Made by a program: the position numbers and the translations under genes
The notes under the pieces: model-generated
What the model saw: only the letters and a program-made list of their open reading frames with translations
Database searches by the model: none
What the model was told of the DNA's origin: nothing
Assembly (NCBI RefSeq): GCF_000308275.2
Contig: NZ_HG529491.1
Span: forward strand, 307,477 to 371,476
Length of the DNA: 64,000 bases
DNA from: Levyella massiliensis
GTDB taxonomy: Bacteria > Bacillota > Clostridia > Tissierellales > Peptoniphilaceae
Direction of reading: 5' to 3'
Shown here: one piece after another, positions 25,765-34,749 of the stretch
Layout of the letters: the number at the start of each line of letters is the position of its first letter
Position numbering within the stretch: the first letter of the stretch is position 1

Positions 25765-26493
25765 TTAAAGCGGTCGTTTCTTGGCTTTCCCGCCGCTACG
25801 AGGATAGCGTGCCGGTGTTTCAGCAACCTTCACAATGCAGATATTGACACGTTCCCATTGCTCTTCCGTCCATCGGAAAGAATCAATGGTATCAACGAAT
25901 CCTCCCAGTTGAGTCAAAGCGTTTTGTGCGGTTTTCAATTCTTCCTCGGCTTGTGGTCCTTTCATTGCTAATAATTTCCCACCAATGCGTAGTGCCGGTA
26001 AAGTATACTCAAGTAGCGTCGGCAGGGGAGCCACGGCGCGCGCAACGACAAAATCAAATTGCCCACGTGCGAGAGGATCCCGATTCGGCTTCAGAAAATC
26101 CTCAGCGCGTTCGTGAAGCAGCGTCATGTCGGTCAACGATAAATCGTCCACCACGGTCTCTAAAAAAGTAATGCGTTTTTGAAGGCTGTCGACCAGCGTC
26201 ATGGCTAAATTCGGTTGCATAATCTTTAAGGGAATGGAGGGAAAGCCTGCACCCGTGCCGATATCACAGATCCTTCCATTTAAGCCTTCCGGAAAGAGCC
26301 GTAAAAGACTCAGTGAATCCAGAAAATGGCGATTATCGATGCCGGCAGCATCCGTGACAGCAGTCAAATCCATCTTCTGATTCCATTCCAATAATAAGGC
26401 GCGATAGCGTTCAAACTTCTTGAGTTGACCGGGAGTTAAGGTAATGCCACAGGCCGCTGCGCGCTCTTTAAGCGTCTTTTGCGATTTAGACAT
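25765..26493 (-). CDS. rsmG: 16S rRNA m7G527 methyltransferase RsmG (GidB)
   Basis: 242 residues from ATG 26493, preceded by GAGGAGAAAGACC; it overlaps the end of mnmG by 8 bases. The AdoMet-binding motif CDIGTGAGFPSIPLKI is at about residues 74-89, with VDSLQKRITFLE and the RAVAPL motif after it. The enzyme methylates G527 of 16S rRNA; loss in other bacteria gives low-level streptomycin resistance. The C-terminus ends in a basic YPRSGGKAKKRPL tail usual for the family. Confidence 0.96.
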   Translation of the reverse strand: MSKSQKTLKERAAACGITLTPGQLKKFERYRALLLEWNQKMDLTAVTDAAGIDNRHFLDSLSLLRLFPEGLNGRICDIGTGAGFPSIPLKIMQPNLAMTLVDSLQKRITFLETVVDDLSLTDMTLLHERAEDFLKPNRDPLARGQFDFVVARAVAPLPTLLEYTLPALRIGGKLLAMKGPQAEEELKTAQNALTQLGGFVDTIDSFRWTEEQWERVNICIVKVAETPARYPRSGGKAKKRPL

Positions 26494-28417
26494 GGTCTTT
26501 CTCCTCGCCTTGGTGCCCTTTTTCTGCATGACGTCTTCTTTCAATCTCCAAGTGGATCAACAATACATTCATGTCGGCAGGGGAGACGCCGCTGATGCGG
26601 GAGGCTTGTCCGACGGATTCCGGTTGCACGGCATTGAGCTTTTCGATGGCTTCTTTCTTAAGCCCGTCAATTGTCGTGTAGTCCATGGTCGGGAGAGTGC
26701 GACTTTCCAGCTTTTTAAATTGCTGAATTTGCGCATTTTGCTTTTTAATATAGCCTTCGTACTTGATTTCCGTCTCCACTTCCATGCGAATTTCTTTGCG
26801 AAGCGCGGGACGATCGGGATCTAAGACAGCCAGCGCATCATAGCTGCACTCGGGGCGACGTAAGAGTTCGGCCAGGTTGCTGCCTGTTTTTAAGGGCGCC
26901 GAATCCCACATGGCTAAGGTGGCATTGACGGCTTTTGTCGGCGTCACCGAGACGGTTGTTAATCGCTCCACTTCCTTTTCAATGCACGCCCATTTTTCCT
27001 GCATACGATCATAGCGTGCCTTGGAGGCAAGACCGATGGCATAGCCGACGGGGGTAAGCCGTTGATCGGCGTTATTCTGGCGCAGACTTAAGCGATATTC
27101 ACAGCGCGATGTCATCATCCGGTAGGGTTCATTGGTTCCCTTGGTCACGAGATCATCAATCAAAACGCCGATATAGGCCTGGCTGCGGTCCAGCACCACC
27201 GGCTCTTGATTCGAAAGCAAGCGTGCGGCATTAATGCCCGCCATCAGGCCCTGCGCGGCGGCTTCTTCATATCCCGAGGAGCCGTTCACCTGTCCGGCAA
27301 AAAACAAGCCTTCACAAGAACGGGCTTCCAACGAATTTTTTAAAGCACGCGCATCAATACAGTCGTACTCAATGCCATAGGCGGTGCGCATGATTTCCAC
27401 ATTCTCAAGGCCCTGAATCGTGCGATAGAATTCCAACTGGACTTCTTCCGGCAAGGTGGTACTGGCGCCTTGCACATAAACTTCTTCTGTTGTGGCACCT
27501 TCGGGCTCCAGAAAAATCTGATGCTGTGGATGATCGGCAAAGCGCACCATTTTATCCTCTAGGGAAGGGCAGTAACGCGGTCCCACCCCGTGGCGCTCAC
27601 CCGAGTACATCGGACTGCGCAAGAGGTTCTCGTCGATAATGCGCTTGGTCTCGGCTGTCGTGTACGTCAAATAGCATGGCATCTGTTTTGACGCATCATA
27701 GCTTTTATCGGCATTTAGGAAGGAAAAGGGGACAATCTCCGGATCGCCTTCCTGCAAAATCAAATGGGAGTAATCAATCGAGCGGCGATTCACACGGGCC
27801 GGTGTCCCGGTCTTAAAGCGTTTCAAAGGAATTCCCGCTTCTTCTAGCGATCGGCTGAAGTACAGAGAGGGGCGCAAGCCATGAGGGCCGGACGAGTAAC
27901 TGACTTCGCCCATGAGAATCGTGCCGTTTAAGAACGTGCCGGTACAAATGATGACGGCACGCGCCTCATAAAAGGCGCCTTGCAGCGTCAACACACCGCG
28001 CACCTTATGTTCTTCCATGATCAGTTCCGTGACTTCACCCTCAATTAGGCGCAAATGGTCCTGTGTTTCCAGTCGTTTCTTCATCGTCTCGTGGTAACGG
28101 CGTTTATCCGCCTGCGCACGCAGGGAATGGATGGCGGGTCCTTTCGAAAGATTGAGCATACGGGACTGCAAAAAGGTCTCGTCAATCACGGTGGCCATTT
28201 CGCCGCCCAATGCATCAATCTCGCGCACCAGGTGGCCTTTGCCCGTGCCGCCCACGTTGGGATTGCAGGGCATATCGCCGACAGAATCCAGACTCATGGT
28301 CAGAATAACCGTTTCCATGCCGAGACGCGCACTAGCCAACGCCGCCTCACAGCCGGCATGACCGGCACCGATGACAACAACGTCTACGCTTGTTCTTTTG
28401 TATTGTCTTTTTTCCAT
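26486..28417 (-). CDS. mnmG: tRNA uridine-34 carboxymethylaminomethyl modification enzyme MnmG (GidA)
   Basis: 643 residues. The FAD-binding motif VVIGAGHAGCEAALASARLG is at residues 15-34. Other family blocks are CNPNVGGTGKGHLVREIDALGG, with its conserved Cys, ICTGTFLNG, and GQVNGSSGYEEAAAQGL. With MnmE it installs the cmnm5 group on U34 of tRNAs that read two-codon families. AAGGAAAAGC precedes the ATG, 40 bases after mnmE. Confidence 0.97.
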   Translation of the reverse strand: MEKRQYKRTSVDVVVIGAGHAGCEAALASARLGMETVILTMSLDSVGDMPCNPNVGGTGKGHLVREIDALGGEMATVIDETFLQSRMLNLSKGPAIHSLRAQADKRRYHETMKKRLETQDHLRLIEGEVTELIMEEHKVRGVLTLQGAFYEARAVIICTGTFLNGTILMGEVSYSSGPHGLRPSLYFSRSLEEAGIPLKRFKTGTPARVNRRSIDYSHLILQEGDPEIVPFSFLNADKSYDASKQMPCYLTYTTAETKRIIDENLLRSPMYSGERHGVGPRYCPSLEDKMVRFADHPQHQIFLEPEGATTEEVYVQGASTTLPEEVQLEFYRTIQGLENVEIMRTAYGIEYDCIDARALKNSLEARSCEGLFFAGQVNGSSGYEEAAAQGLMAGINAARLLSNQEPVVLDRSQAYIGVLIDDLVTKGTNEPYRMMTSRCEYRLSLRQNNADQRLTPVGYAIGLASKARYDRMQEKWACIEKEVERLTTVSVTPTKAVNATLAMWDSAPLKTGSNLAELLRRPECSYDALAVLDPDRPALRKEIRMEVETEIKYEGYIKKQNAQIQQFKKLESRTLPTMDYTTIDGLKKEAIEKLNAVQPESVGQASRISGVSPADMNVLLIHLEIERRRHAEKGHQGEEKDHV

Positions 28418-28457
28418 GCTTTTCCTTATCTATACGAAAGCGATCCGAAACCTATGG

Positions 28458-29876
28458 CTATTTACCGACGCAAAAGTCTTGAAAAATTTTATCCAATACA
28501 TTTTCTTCGACCTTTTCACCGGTAAGCTCCGCCAATTCGCCATAGGCACCGCGCAAATCCACTTCCAAGGCATCCAGCATCACGCCTTGCTCGAAGGCTT
28601 GTAAAGCATCTTTCAATGCGTGCTGTGCTTTTTTCAAGCGATCAATATGGCGTACATTGGAGAGCAATGCCGTGTGATCCGGCATGGCGCCATGAAAAAT
28701 GCAATTTAACATAGCGTCCTTCAATGCCTCCAGTCCGGTTTGCTCCTTGGCCGAAATCGAAATCCATGGGATGGTCGGCTTCTTATTTTCCCAACGTTGA
28801 CGCGCTTCACGCATGCTTTCCGAAACGGGAAGATCTTCTTTGTTTAACAGGATGATGGCCGGCTTTTCGCCCATTTCTTCCAGTAAATTTTCATCTTCAT
28901 CAGTAAAGTCTCGCGCACCATCCAACAAGGCCAATACCAGATCTGCTTCTGCCAGCTGCTGACGACTGATATGGACGCCGATGGATTCTACGACATCTTC
29001 CGTATCGCGAATCCCTGCCGTATCGATGAGACGCAAGGGGATGCCGCCCAGTTGATAGCTTTCCTCAATGGCATCACGCGTTGTTCCCGGAATGTCGGTA
29101 ACAATAGCGCGTTCTCGTCGTAACAGGGCATTGAGCAGCGATGATTTACCTACATTGGGACGGCCGATAATGACGGTGGCTACGCCTTCCCGAATTAAGC
29201 GGCCGCTATGAGCATCCTTGAGCAACGCATCCACATGCTTGAGAATGGCTTTGTTCTCTTCGATCATGGGTGCCACAGGCAGATCCTCTTCGGCATCTTC
29301 CATAAAATTGATGGCATATTCCACATGACTCAACAGATGCAGCATGGCGGTCTTTAAGTCGTTGATTTGAGCGGATAGGGCGCCGGAAAGCTGCTGAACG
29401 GCTTGTTTTTGGGCAGCTTCCGTCTTCGCATCAATCAGATCCATCACGGCTTCGGCTTGCGGCAGATCGATACGGCCATTCAAAAAAGCGCGACGTGTAA
29501 ATTCTCCTCGCTCGGCAAGTCGGGCGCCGGCCTCCAACGCACAGGCAAGGATACGCTGTACACACATGGCGCCGCCATGCGCATTGATTTCCGTCACATC
29601 CTCTGCCGTATAGGTATGGGGACCACGCATATAGGAAACCAAAACTTCATCCACGCGCTCATCGCCATCCAGTATCCATCCGTAACGCAGACGGCGATTG
29701 AAAGCCGGTGTAAAGGCTTTGCCGTCGATCGGATGAAAAAGACGATCCGTGATAGCAAAAGCATCCGGTCCGCTCAAGCGAACAATACCGATGCCGGCTT
29801 CGCCAAGAGAGGTAGAAATGGCAACGATGGTATCGTCGCGCAGGGTCCCTGTTGGTGTGCGTAATGGTTCTTTCAT
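28458..29876 (-). CDS. mnmE: tRNA modification GTPase MnmE (TrmE)
   Basis: About 472 residues. The N-terminal tetrahydrofolate-binding domain ([21 protein letters not shown]) and a helical domain enclose a GTPase domain with [27 protein letters not shown] and NKEDL. It ends with FCVGK, the conserved C-terminal Cys motif. It partners MnmG in U34 modification. The start is uncertain: ATG 29876 and an upstream GTG at 29891 both lie within or next to the jag terminator and neither has a clear ribosome binding site. Confidence 0.95.
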   Translation of the reverse strand: MKEPLRTPTGTLRDDTIVAISTSLGEAGIGIVRLSGPDAFAITDRLFHPIDGKAFTPAFNRRLRYGWILDGDERVDEVLVSYMRGPHTYTAEDVTEINAHGGAMCVQRILACALEAGARLAERGEFTRRAFLNGRIDLPQAEAVMDLIDAKTEAAQKQAVQQLSGALSAQINDLKTAMLHLLSHVEYAINFMEDAEEDLPVAPMIEENKAILKHVDALLKDAHSGRLIREGVATVIIGRPNVGKSSLLNALLRRERAIVTDIPGTTRDAIEESYQLGGIPLRLIDTAGIRDTEDVVESIGVHISRQQLAEADLVLALLDGARDFTDEDENLLEEMGEKPAIILLNKEDLPVSESMREARQRWENKKPTIPWISISAKEQTGLEALKDAMLNCIFHGAMPDHTALLSNVRHIDRLKKAQHALKDALQAFEQGVMLDALEVDLRGAYGELAELTGEKVEENVLDKIFQDFCVGK

Positions 29877-29880
29877 AAGT

Positions 29881-29905
29881 AAAAAAGGCACTCCGTCGGA
29901 GTGCC
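29881..29905 (-). terminator. Terminator after jag
   Basis: Perfect 8-base stem GGCACTCC (29887-29894) and GGAGTGCC (29898-29905) with a 3-base loop, followed on the minus strand by six T. It sits between jag and mnmE, so mnmE expression may depend on read-through or on its own promoter. Confidence 0.88.
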
Positions 29906-29911
29906 CCCTTT

Positions 29912-30985
29912 CTAGTCTTTATACAGAATGACGACTTTACGGTGCGGCTCACGGCCCTCGGAAACCGTATCAATGTGTTCCATCTCCTGCAAAGCAGTGT
30001 GAACAATACGCCGTTCATAGGCGTTCATCGGTTCCAGCTTCATCGAACGTTTACTGCGCTGTACCTTTTCCGCATTGCGTTCGGCCAGTCGTGTGATGTT
30101 TTGGGCGCGACGTTTGCGATAGCCACCCACATCCAAGTAAACACGGTAATGTTTTTTGCTGGCGCGATTGAGCGTAACGCCCAATAAATACTGAATGGCA
30201 TTGAGCGTTTCCGCACGACGACCGATGACGATGCCCATATCGGTATCGGTGATGTTGACCAATTCCATGTGCAGATTTTCATCTTCTAGAGAAGCCTCAA
30301 GATCGGCGGTAATGTGCATCTTGTCCAAAAGTTCGGCCAGCCAATCCTCGGCGAAATGCAGTAATTCGATCTCCGTGAATACACGAGCTTCGACGCCTGC
30401 CGTCTCTTCCGATTCTTCGGCATCTTCAAATGCATCCGTCGCCACATCCGCTTCCTCAACCTCTGCGGATGCGACGGCCGCTTCTTCAACAATCTTCTCT
30501 GTCTTCTCAACAGAGACAGTCACGGTTTGTGTGTCCTGTTCGCGCTCGACTTCCTGATGAATCAAATCCAACAGGCTATGCGATGCCTCAGAAGTTTCCG
30601 ATGTCTGCTTAGCTTGTGCAACAGATTCCAAAGGTTCCGATTCCGTCGTAGGCTGCGCCGGCGAAATTGCTTCCTCTTTTACCGGTTCTGCCGCTTCTTC
30701 TCGAATCGGTGATTCTGCACTGACAGGGGAAATCGGTGTTGCTGAAGCAGTAACGTCACTAACTTCCTCATGATGCGGTTGATCCTCATGCAGTAAGTCC
30801 TCAAAAGAGGATTCGTTGCGAGAAACACGCACGATGGCTTCCTTTGAACCGAACACGCCTAAAAAGCCGGATTTCGGCTCTTCCATAATTTCAATTGTTA
30901 CGTCATCCAAGCTCGCGCCAAGCTCCTGTAAGGCAGCTTGCACGGCATCATTGACAGTTTTTCCGGTTTTGACGACCGATCTCAT
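29912..30985 (-). CDS. jag: Jag (KhpB/SpoIIIJ-associated) RNA-binding protein
   Basis: 357 residues, longer than the usual 200-250. An N-terminal Jag_N domain (residues 1-52, ending GFLGVFGSKEAIVRV) is followed by an acidic, low-complexity linker of about 155 residues. The KH domain then has the GxxG-like loop in VIGRRAETLNAIQYL, and the R3H domain ends with MNAYERRIVHTAL and GREPHRKVV. It binds RNA, often with KhpA. It overlaps yidC by 4 bases, the conserved arrangement. The long acidic linker is variable in this family. Confidence 0.95.
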   Translation of the reverse strand: MRSVVKTGKTVNDAVQAALQELGASLDDVTIEIMEEPKSGFLGVFGSKEAIVRVSRNESSFEDLLHEDQPHHEEVSDVTASATPISPVSAESPIREEAAEPVKEEAISPAQPTTESEPLESVAQAKQTSETSEASHSLLDLIHQEVEREQDTQTVTVSVEKTEKIVEEAAVASAEVEEADVATDAFEDAEESEETAGVEARVFTEIELLHFAEDWLAELLDKMHITADLEASLEDENLHMELVNITDTDMGIVIGRRAETLNAIQYLLGVTLNRASKKHYRVYLDVGGYRKRRAQNITRLAERNAEKVQRSKRSMKLEPMNAYERRIVHTALQEMEHIDTVSEGREPHRKVVILYKD

Positions 30986-31716
30986 TTTTTGCCTCCCTCT
31001 ACAGCAGTGTGCTTTTTGGAACGGAAGAACAAGGCGGAAATTCCGCGATAGATCAATTCCAGAACGTTGCCGGATGCCCAGTACAGCAGAAGTCCCGATG
31101 CCCAGCTAATGGACATGAAGTAGAAAATAACGGGCATGAACTGAAACATGAGGCTCATATTCTTATTGGGTCCCGTTTGCTGTTGACGCATAGGACCGAA
31201 GAACATGATACCGACTTGGGTGATCAGATAAATCAGCGGCAAACCAAACCAACTCAACGGGTCTCTTTTCAACAGATCCGGAATCCAAAAGAAATTCTTG
31301 GCAATGCTGTGAAAGCTGCTTCCCGTTGTGGTCATATACTTGGCCGGATCTTTCAACACGGCAAAAAGAGCAAAGATCAACACAAGCTGTAAAACCATCG
31401 GTAAACAGCTTGAGCAGCCCATGGCTGAAATGCCTTCCGACTTATAGAGTTCCTGTGTTTTTTCCTGCAGAATACGCTCATCGTAACCGTATTTTTTCTT
31501 CAAAGCTTCCACTTTCGGACCCAATTCCTGCATCTTCTGCGAGGATTGCGTGGATTTTGCCATCAGAGGAATCATGATGAGCTTACTGATCAAAGCCATG
31601 ACGAGAATGGTCATGGCAAAAAATGAGACTTGGGCGGGTTCCGCCATGATTTTTGCCAAGGAATTATAAACATATCCCATCATCCAGCCAAAAAGATCGC
31701 TAATTGGTTGTAACAT
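30982..31716 (-). CDS. yidC: Membrane protein insertase YidC/Oxa1
   Basis: 244 residues of the short Gram-positive type. Hydrophobic segments lie around residues 30-55, 108-130, 160-185 and 198-220, with the family block between the first two helices (SQKMQELGPKVEALKKKYG). It inserts membrane proteins alone or with SecYEG. There is no obvious lipoprotein box at the N-terminus, unlike Bacillus SpoIIIJ. It lies between jag and yidD in the conserved order. Confidence 0.95.
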   Translation of the reverse strand: MLQPISDLFGWMMGYVYNSLAKIMAEPAQVSFFAMTILVMALISKLIMIPLMAKSTQSSQKMQELGPKVEALKKKYGYDERILQEKTQELYKSEGISAMGCSSCLPMVLQLVLIFALFAVLKDPAKYMTTTGSSFHSIAKNFFWIPDLLKRDPLSWFGLPLIYLITQVGIMFFGPMRQQQTGPNKNMSLMFQFMPVIFYFMSISWASGLLLYWASGNVLELIYRGISALFFRSKKHTAVEGGKK

Positions 31717-31831
31717 GGCAAACGTACCTCTTTTTCTGTTTCGGAATTCATCGAGTTTGCATTCGTTTTTTTACGTTTTATGGATTTATAATACTATCCT
31801 AAAACACGACGGCGCCTTGCTCGGTCTGTCA

Positions 31832-32047
31832 TTAAGGGAGCAGAGGATCCTCGCCGCCGGCTGAAAACGGATTACATCGGAGAATTCGCCAAAGGGTTAA
31901 TAAAAGCGCAGTGGAAAAACGATACTGACCAAAAGCTTGCAAGGCATATTGAGAACACGTGGGATGATAGCGACATTTTCCCTGTCCCAGTAAAGGAGAA
32001 ATTAACTGTTGATAGCCGCGAATCAGCCACTGTGTTAAGCGGTTCAT
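31832..32047 (-). CDS. yidD: Membrane protein insertion efficiency factor YidD
   Basis: 71 residues with the family core GYQQLISPLLGQGKCRYHPT, CSQYALQAF and RILRCNPFSAGG. It assists YidC-dependent insertion. It overlaps the rnpA stop by 4 bases (ATGA). A 115-base gap separates it from yidC. Confidence 0.95.
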   Translation of the reverse strand: MNRLTQWLIRGYQQLISPLLGQGKCRYHPTCSQYALQAFGQYRFSTALLLTLWRILRCNPFSAGGEDPLLP

Positions 32048-32472
32048 TCTGCGTTCTCCTGCGAAGGATGACGTGCTGAAACCGGTGTCGTATGCGATGT
32101 TGACGCCGGGCGATTTGAATGCGATTGCTTTTTATTTTCCATGCGTTTTTTCCATTGTCCGAGACAATGGATCAGGGAATGTTCAAGCTGTTGATAGTCT
32201 AATTTTTTTGCCGTTGGCCGCGGCAAAAAAACATAATCAAAGCCAAGGGGAAAGATCTCCTGATGGGCGCGTACAATTTCACGCAGGCGCCGCTTCATAC
32301 GATTACGCTCATTGGCCTTGCCGAATTTTTTAGACATAGAAAATCCATAGCGATTATGGTTCATGCCGTTATGGAATCCGACAAGCTTAAAATCACGGTT
32401 ATACGCGGGTAATCCCCGACGATAGACGCGTTTAAACTCCTCATTTTTGCGTAGTCGCAGCGAACGATCCAT
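32044..32472 (-). CDS. rnpA: Ribonuclease P protein component
   Basis: 142 residues from ATG 32472, with AGGAAGGAAGCGGC in front; a longer frame to 32499 overlaps the terminator hairpin. The RNR motif is present (GKANERNRMKRRLREIVR). It assists RNase P RNA in maturing tRNA 5' ends. The C-terminal 30 residues after KKRMENKK are a Ser/Thr/His-rich extension not needed by the family. Confidence 0.95.
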   Translation of the reverse strand: MDRSLRLRKNEEFKRVYRRGLPAYNRDFKLVGFHNGMNHNRYGFSMSKKFGKANERNRMKRRLREIVRAHQEIFPLGFDYVFLPRPTAKKLDYQQLEHSLIHCLGQWKKRMENKKQSHSNRPASTSHTTPVSARHPSQENAE

Positions 32473-32497
32473 GCCGCTTCCTTCCTGTTTCGCACCC

Positions 32498-32526
32498 AAA
32501 AAAAGTAGGCCCTGTTCCGGACCTAC
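32498..32526 (-). terminator. Attenuating hairpin between rpmH and rnpA
   Basis: Stem GTAGGCCC (32505-32512) with GGACCTAC (32519-32526), one G-T pair, then a T run on the minus strand (32504-32498). The stem overlaps the rpmH stop codon. It would reduce transcription from the strong rpmH promoter into rnpA. Confidence 0.75.
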
Positions 32527-32657
32527 GCGGATAATCTCTTACGACCTTTTAAGCGTCTTGCTTTCAAAACGCGACGTCCGGTCTTGGTCGCCATTCTCGT
32601 ACGGAATCCGTGGTCTTTTTTTCTTTTGTGTTTGTTCGGCTGATAAGTTCTTTTCAT
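32523..32657 (-). CDS. rpmH: Ribosomal protein bL34
   Basis: 44 residues: [18 protein letters not shown], then [20 protein letters not shown] and RKRLSA. It is the canonical L34, very basic. The ribosome binding site GGAAAGGAGGACGAG is strong. It is the first gene leftward from oriC, as in most Bacteria. Confidence 0.98.
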   Translation of the reverse strand: MKRTYQPNKHKRKKDHGFRTRMATKTGRRVLKARRLKGRKRLSA

Positions 32658-32716
32658 CTCGTCCTCCTTTCCGGTCTCTATTCATGCGTCGCTCGCATTG
32701 CAAGAGTATCGTTGTA

Positions 32717-32745
32717 ATTATATTGAGGGGAAGAAAAAGTGTCAA
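32717..32745 (-). promoter_or_regulatory. rpmH promoter (full consensus)
   Basis: On the minus strand TTGACA (32745-32740), a spacer of exactly 17 bases, and TATAAT (32722-32717): a perfect housekeeping promoter about 60 bases before rpmH. Confidence 0.92.
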
Positions 32746-32770
32746 GATGGTATCCAACGAAAGCGCTGAA

Positions 32771-33124
32771 AATCCACAAATACAAACCATCTTCTTCCTG
32801 TGGACAGTGGTAAGGCTCCCCCCGAAAAAAGGCATTCTATGCTATAATAAAACTATCTGTTCTTGGGGGATTTTGTGCGCTTTCGACACCTTTATCCACA
32901 AATGTGAACAAGTTGTGGATAAATAAAGCAAAAAAGTGCGGATTTGCGATGACTTTTCGTTTGCCCGCCAGTTTTCCTTGTGGATAACCAGAGTGGGGAT
33001 ATCTCCTGTGAATAAGTGGATAACTTTTCGTATCCCATCGCAAAAGGCAGATTTATGCCCCATAAAGAAGCATACGGGGGACCAGAAGCGGTGGAAAAAA
33101 TTGTGGATGGTGATTGGGGAAATC
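32771..33124. other. oriC, left part: DnaA-box cluster upstream of dnaA
   Basis: Three perfect DnaA boxes: TTATCCACA at 32892-32900 (plus) and TGTGGATAA at 32914-32922 and 32979-32987 (minus). A one-mismatch box is at 33015-33023 (AGTGGATAA). Weaker ones are near 32771 (AAATCCACA) and 33102. They lie in the rpmH-dnaA gap, the same place as the upstream half of the Bacillus origin. Confidence 0.9.
32840..32848 (+). promoter_or_regulatory. dnaA promoter (extended -10)
   Basis: TGCTATAAT is an extended -10 element. The -35 position is not consensus. The DnaA boxes just downstream would allow autorepression. Confidence 0.65.
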
Positions 33125-34585
33125 ATGAGCGATTTAACAATGGTTTGGAATGAAGTGATTGATATGCTGGACATTCAGCTGAACCGAATTCAGTTGAAAA
33201 ACTGGGTCCAGCCACTTATTCCGATTGCCTTCCTCGACGAGGGGATGCTTCTGGACAGTACCAGCGCATTCATTCAGTCGATGGTGGAGAAAAAATACAA
33301 GCAGGATATTGAAAAATGCCTGTCTTATATCTGTGAAACCCCCATGCATATTGAACTGATCAATCCGAGCATGGCGGATTATGAAATGCGCATCAAAGAC
33401 GCACAAAAAGCGGAAATCGAAGTATCCGAACAACCGACGGATGCGCCGCAACAAACGTTGCCCTTTGAAAAGGATCAGAGCTTGACCGAAAAAATCAAGG
33501 AAAAGAAGGATTTTCTGGAGCAACAGCATCGCTATAACGGCTATAACACATTAAATCCGAAATACACGATGGATAGCTTTGTGCGCGGTGCCAGCAATGA
33601 TTTTGCTTATGCGACAGCGGTGGCGGTCATTCGTGCGCCGGGACGTGTTTATAATCCGCTGTTTATCTATGGCTTGTCGGGACTGGGGAAAACCCACCTG
33701 ATGCAGGCCATTGCCCATGAGATACTGGCTACGGATCCGCAAAAAAAAGTACTTTACATTACCAGCGAAAATTTTATGAACGAGATGATTGCTGTCATTG
33801 AAAACGGCACGAATGCGGAAAAAGAGAATTTTCGCCATAAATACCGCTCCATTGATGTCTTGCTCATCGACGATATTCAATTTATTGCCGGTAAAAAAGC
33901 AACCATGGAAGAGGTGTTTCATACCTTTAATGATTTAAAAGAAGCCGGAAAGCAAATCGTATTATCTGCCGATAAGCCTCCCAAGGAATTAAAAAATCTG
34001 GAGGATCGCCTAGTTACTCGTTTTGAAGGCGGAATGACGGTGGATATTCAGCAGCCGGACTTTGAAACGCGCGTGGCCATTTTGAATCATAAGATGAAGG
34101 GGGAATCCATGGAATTACCCCAATATATAATTGCGTTCATCGCGAATAACATTACAGCGAATATTCGTGAACTGGAGGGAGCGCTGCTACGCGTGTTGGC
34201 CTATTTCCACTTCAAAGAAGGTACCGAAGAACTCTCTAAGGACGAAGCCATGGCGATTGCGCGAGAAGCCTTGAAAATTGAGGAATATGGAGAATCTCGC
34301 CTGACGCTGGAAGAGATTATTCGCCGTGTGTCGGAATATTACAATCTGAAAGCCAATGATATGGTCTCCAAATCACGGCAAAGCGCCATTGTGTTGCCGC
34401 GGCAAATTGCGATGTATCTGTGTCGCGATCTTACCAATGAGTCCCTGGTGGCCATCGGTCGGTGCTTTTCAAGAGACCATACGACCATCATGCACGCGGT
34501 GGACAAAATCACAGAGCGCATGGAAAAAGACGAATCCGTCAAAGAAGATGTGAACGCGCTGGTAACACAGCTGACCCATACCTAA
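33125..34585 (+). CDS. dnaA: Chromosomal replication initiator DnaA
   Basis: 486 residues from ATG 33125; an open frame continues upstream into the DnaA boxes but family alignment begins at MSDLTMVWNEV. Domain I spans 1-80 and a charged linker about 85-140. The AAA+ domain carries Walker A GLSGLGKTH, Walker B LLIDDIQFI and sensor regions. The C-terminal DNA-binding domain has the box-recognition helix CFSRDHTTIMHAVDKI. It binds DnaA boxes on both sides of its own gene and melts the origin. Confidence 0.97.
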   Translation: MSDLTMVWNEVIDMLDIQLNRIQLKNWVQPLIPIAFLDEGMLLDSTSAFIQSMVEKKYKQDIEKCLSYICETPMHIELINPSMADYEMRIKDAQKAEIEVSEQPTDAPQQTLPFEKDQSLTEKIKEKKDFLEQQHRYNGYNTLNPKYTMDSFVRGASNDFAYATAVAVIRAPGRVYNPLFIYGLSGLGKTHLMQAIAHEILATDPQKKVLYITSENFMNEMIAVIENGTNAEKENFRHKYRSIDVLLIDDIQFIAGKKATMEEVFHTFNDLKEAGKQIVLSADKPPKELKNLEDRLVTRFEGGMTVDIQQPDFETRVAILNHKMKGESMELPQYIIAFIANNITANIRELEGALLRVLAYFHFKEGTEELSKDEAMAIAREALKIEEYGESRLTLEEIIRRVSEYYNLKANDMVSKSRQSAIVLPRQIAMYLCRDLTNESLVAIGRCFSRDHTTIMHAVDKITERMEKDESVKEDVNALVTQLTHT

Positions 34586-34749
34586 GCAGTGGATAGTTGG
34601 TGGAAGGAAAACGGGAAATAAAATGTTATCCACAAAAACTATCCCAAGTGCTATCGGACACCCAGTAAGACATACGGGAGCTTTTCCACGAAATCCACAG
34701 ACTCTACTACTAATGCTACTGACTTATTACTACTACTAAGGGGGGAGAA
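34586..34749. other. oriC, right part: DnaA boxes and DnaA-trio-like unwinding element
   Basis: A perfect box TTATCCACA at 34626-34634, box-like sites at 34682 (TTTTCCACG) and 34691 (AAATCCACA), then a run of CTA/TTA trinucleotides from 34704 to 34738 (CTACTACTAATGCTACTG and TTATTACTACTACTA). Spaced [C/T]TA triplets next to DnaA boxes are the DnaA-trio signature of the Bacillus unwinding region. Unwinding therefore probably happens here, just before dnaN. Confidence 0.85.

Noticed and set aside
32771-32860. tRNA or small RNA gene near oriC
   Set aside because: No cloverleaf or conserved small RNA features were found; the region is explained by promoters and DnaA boxes.
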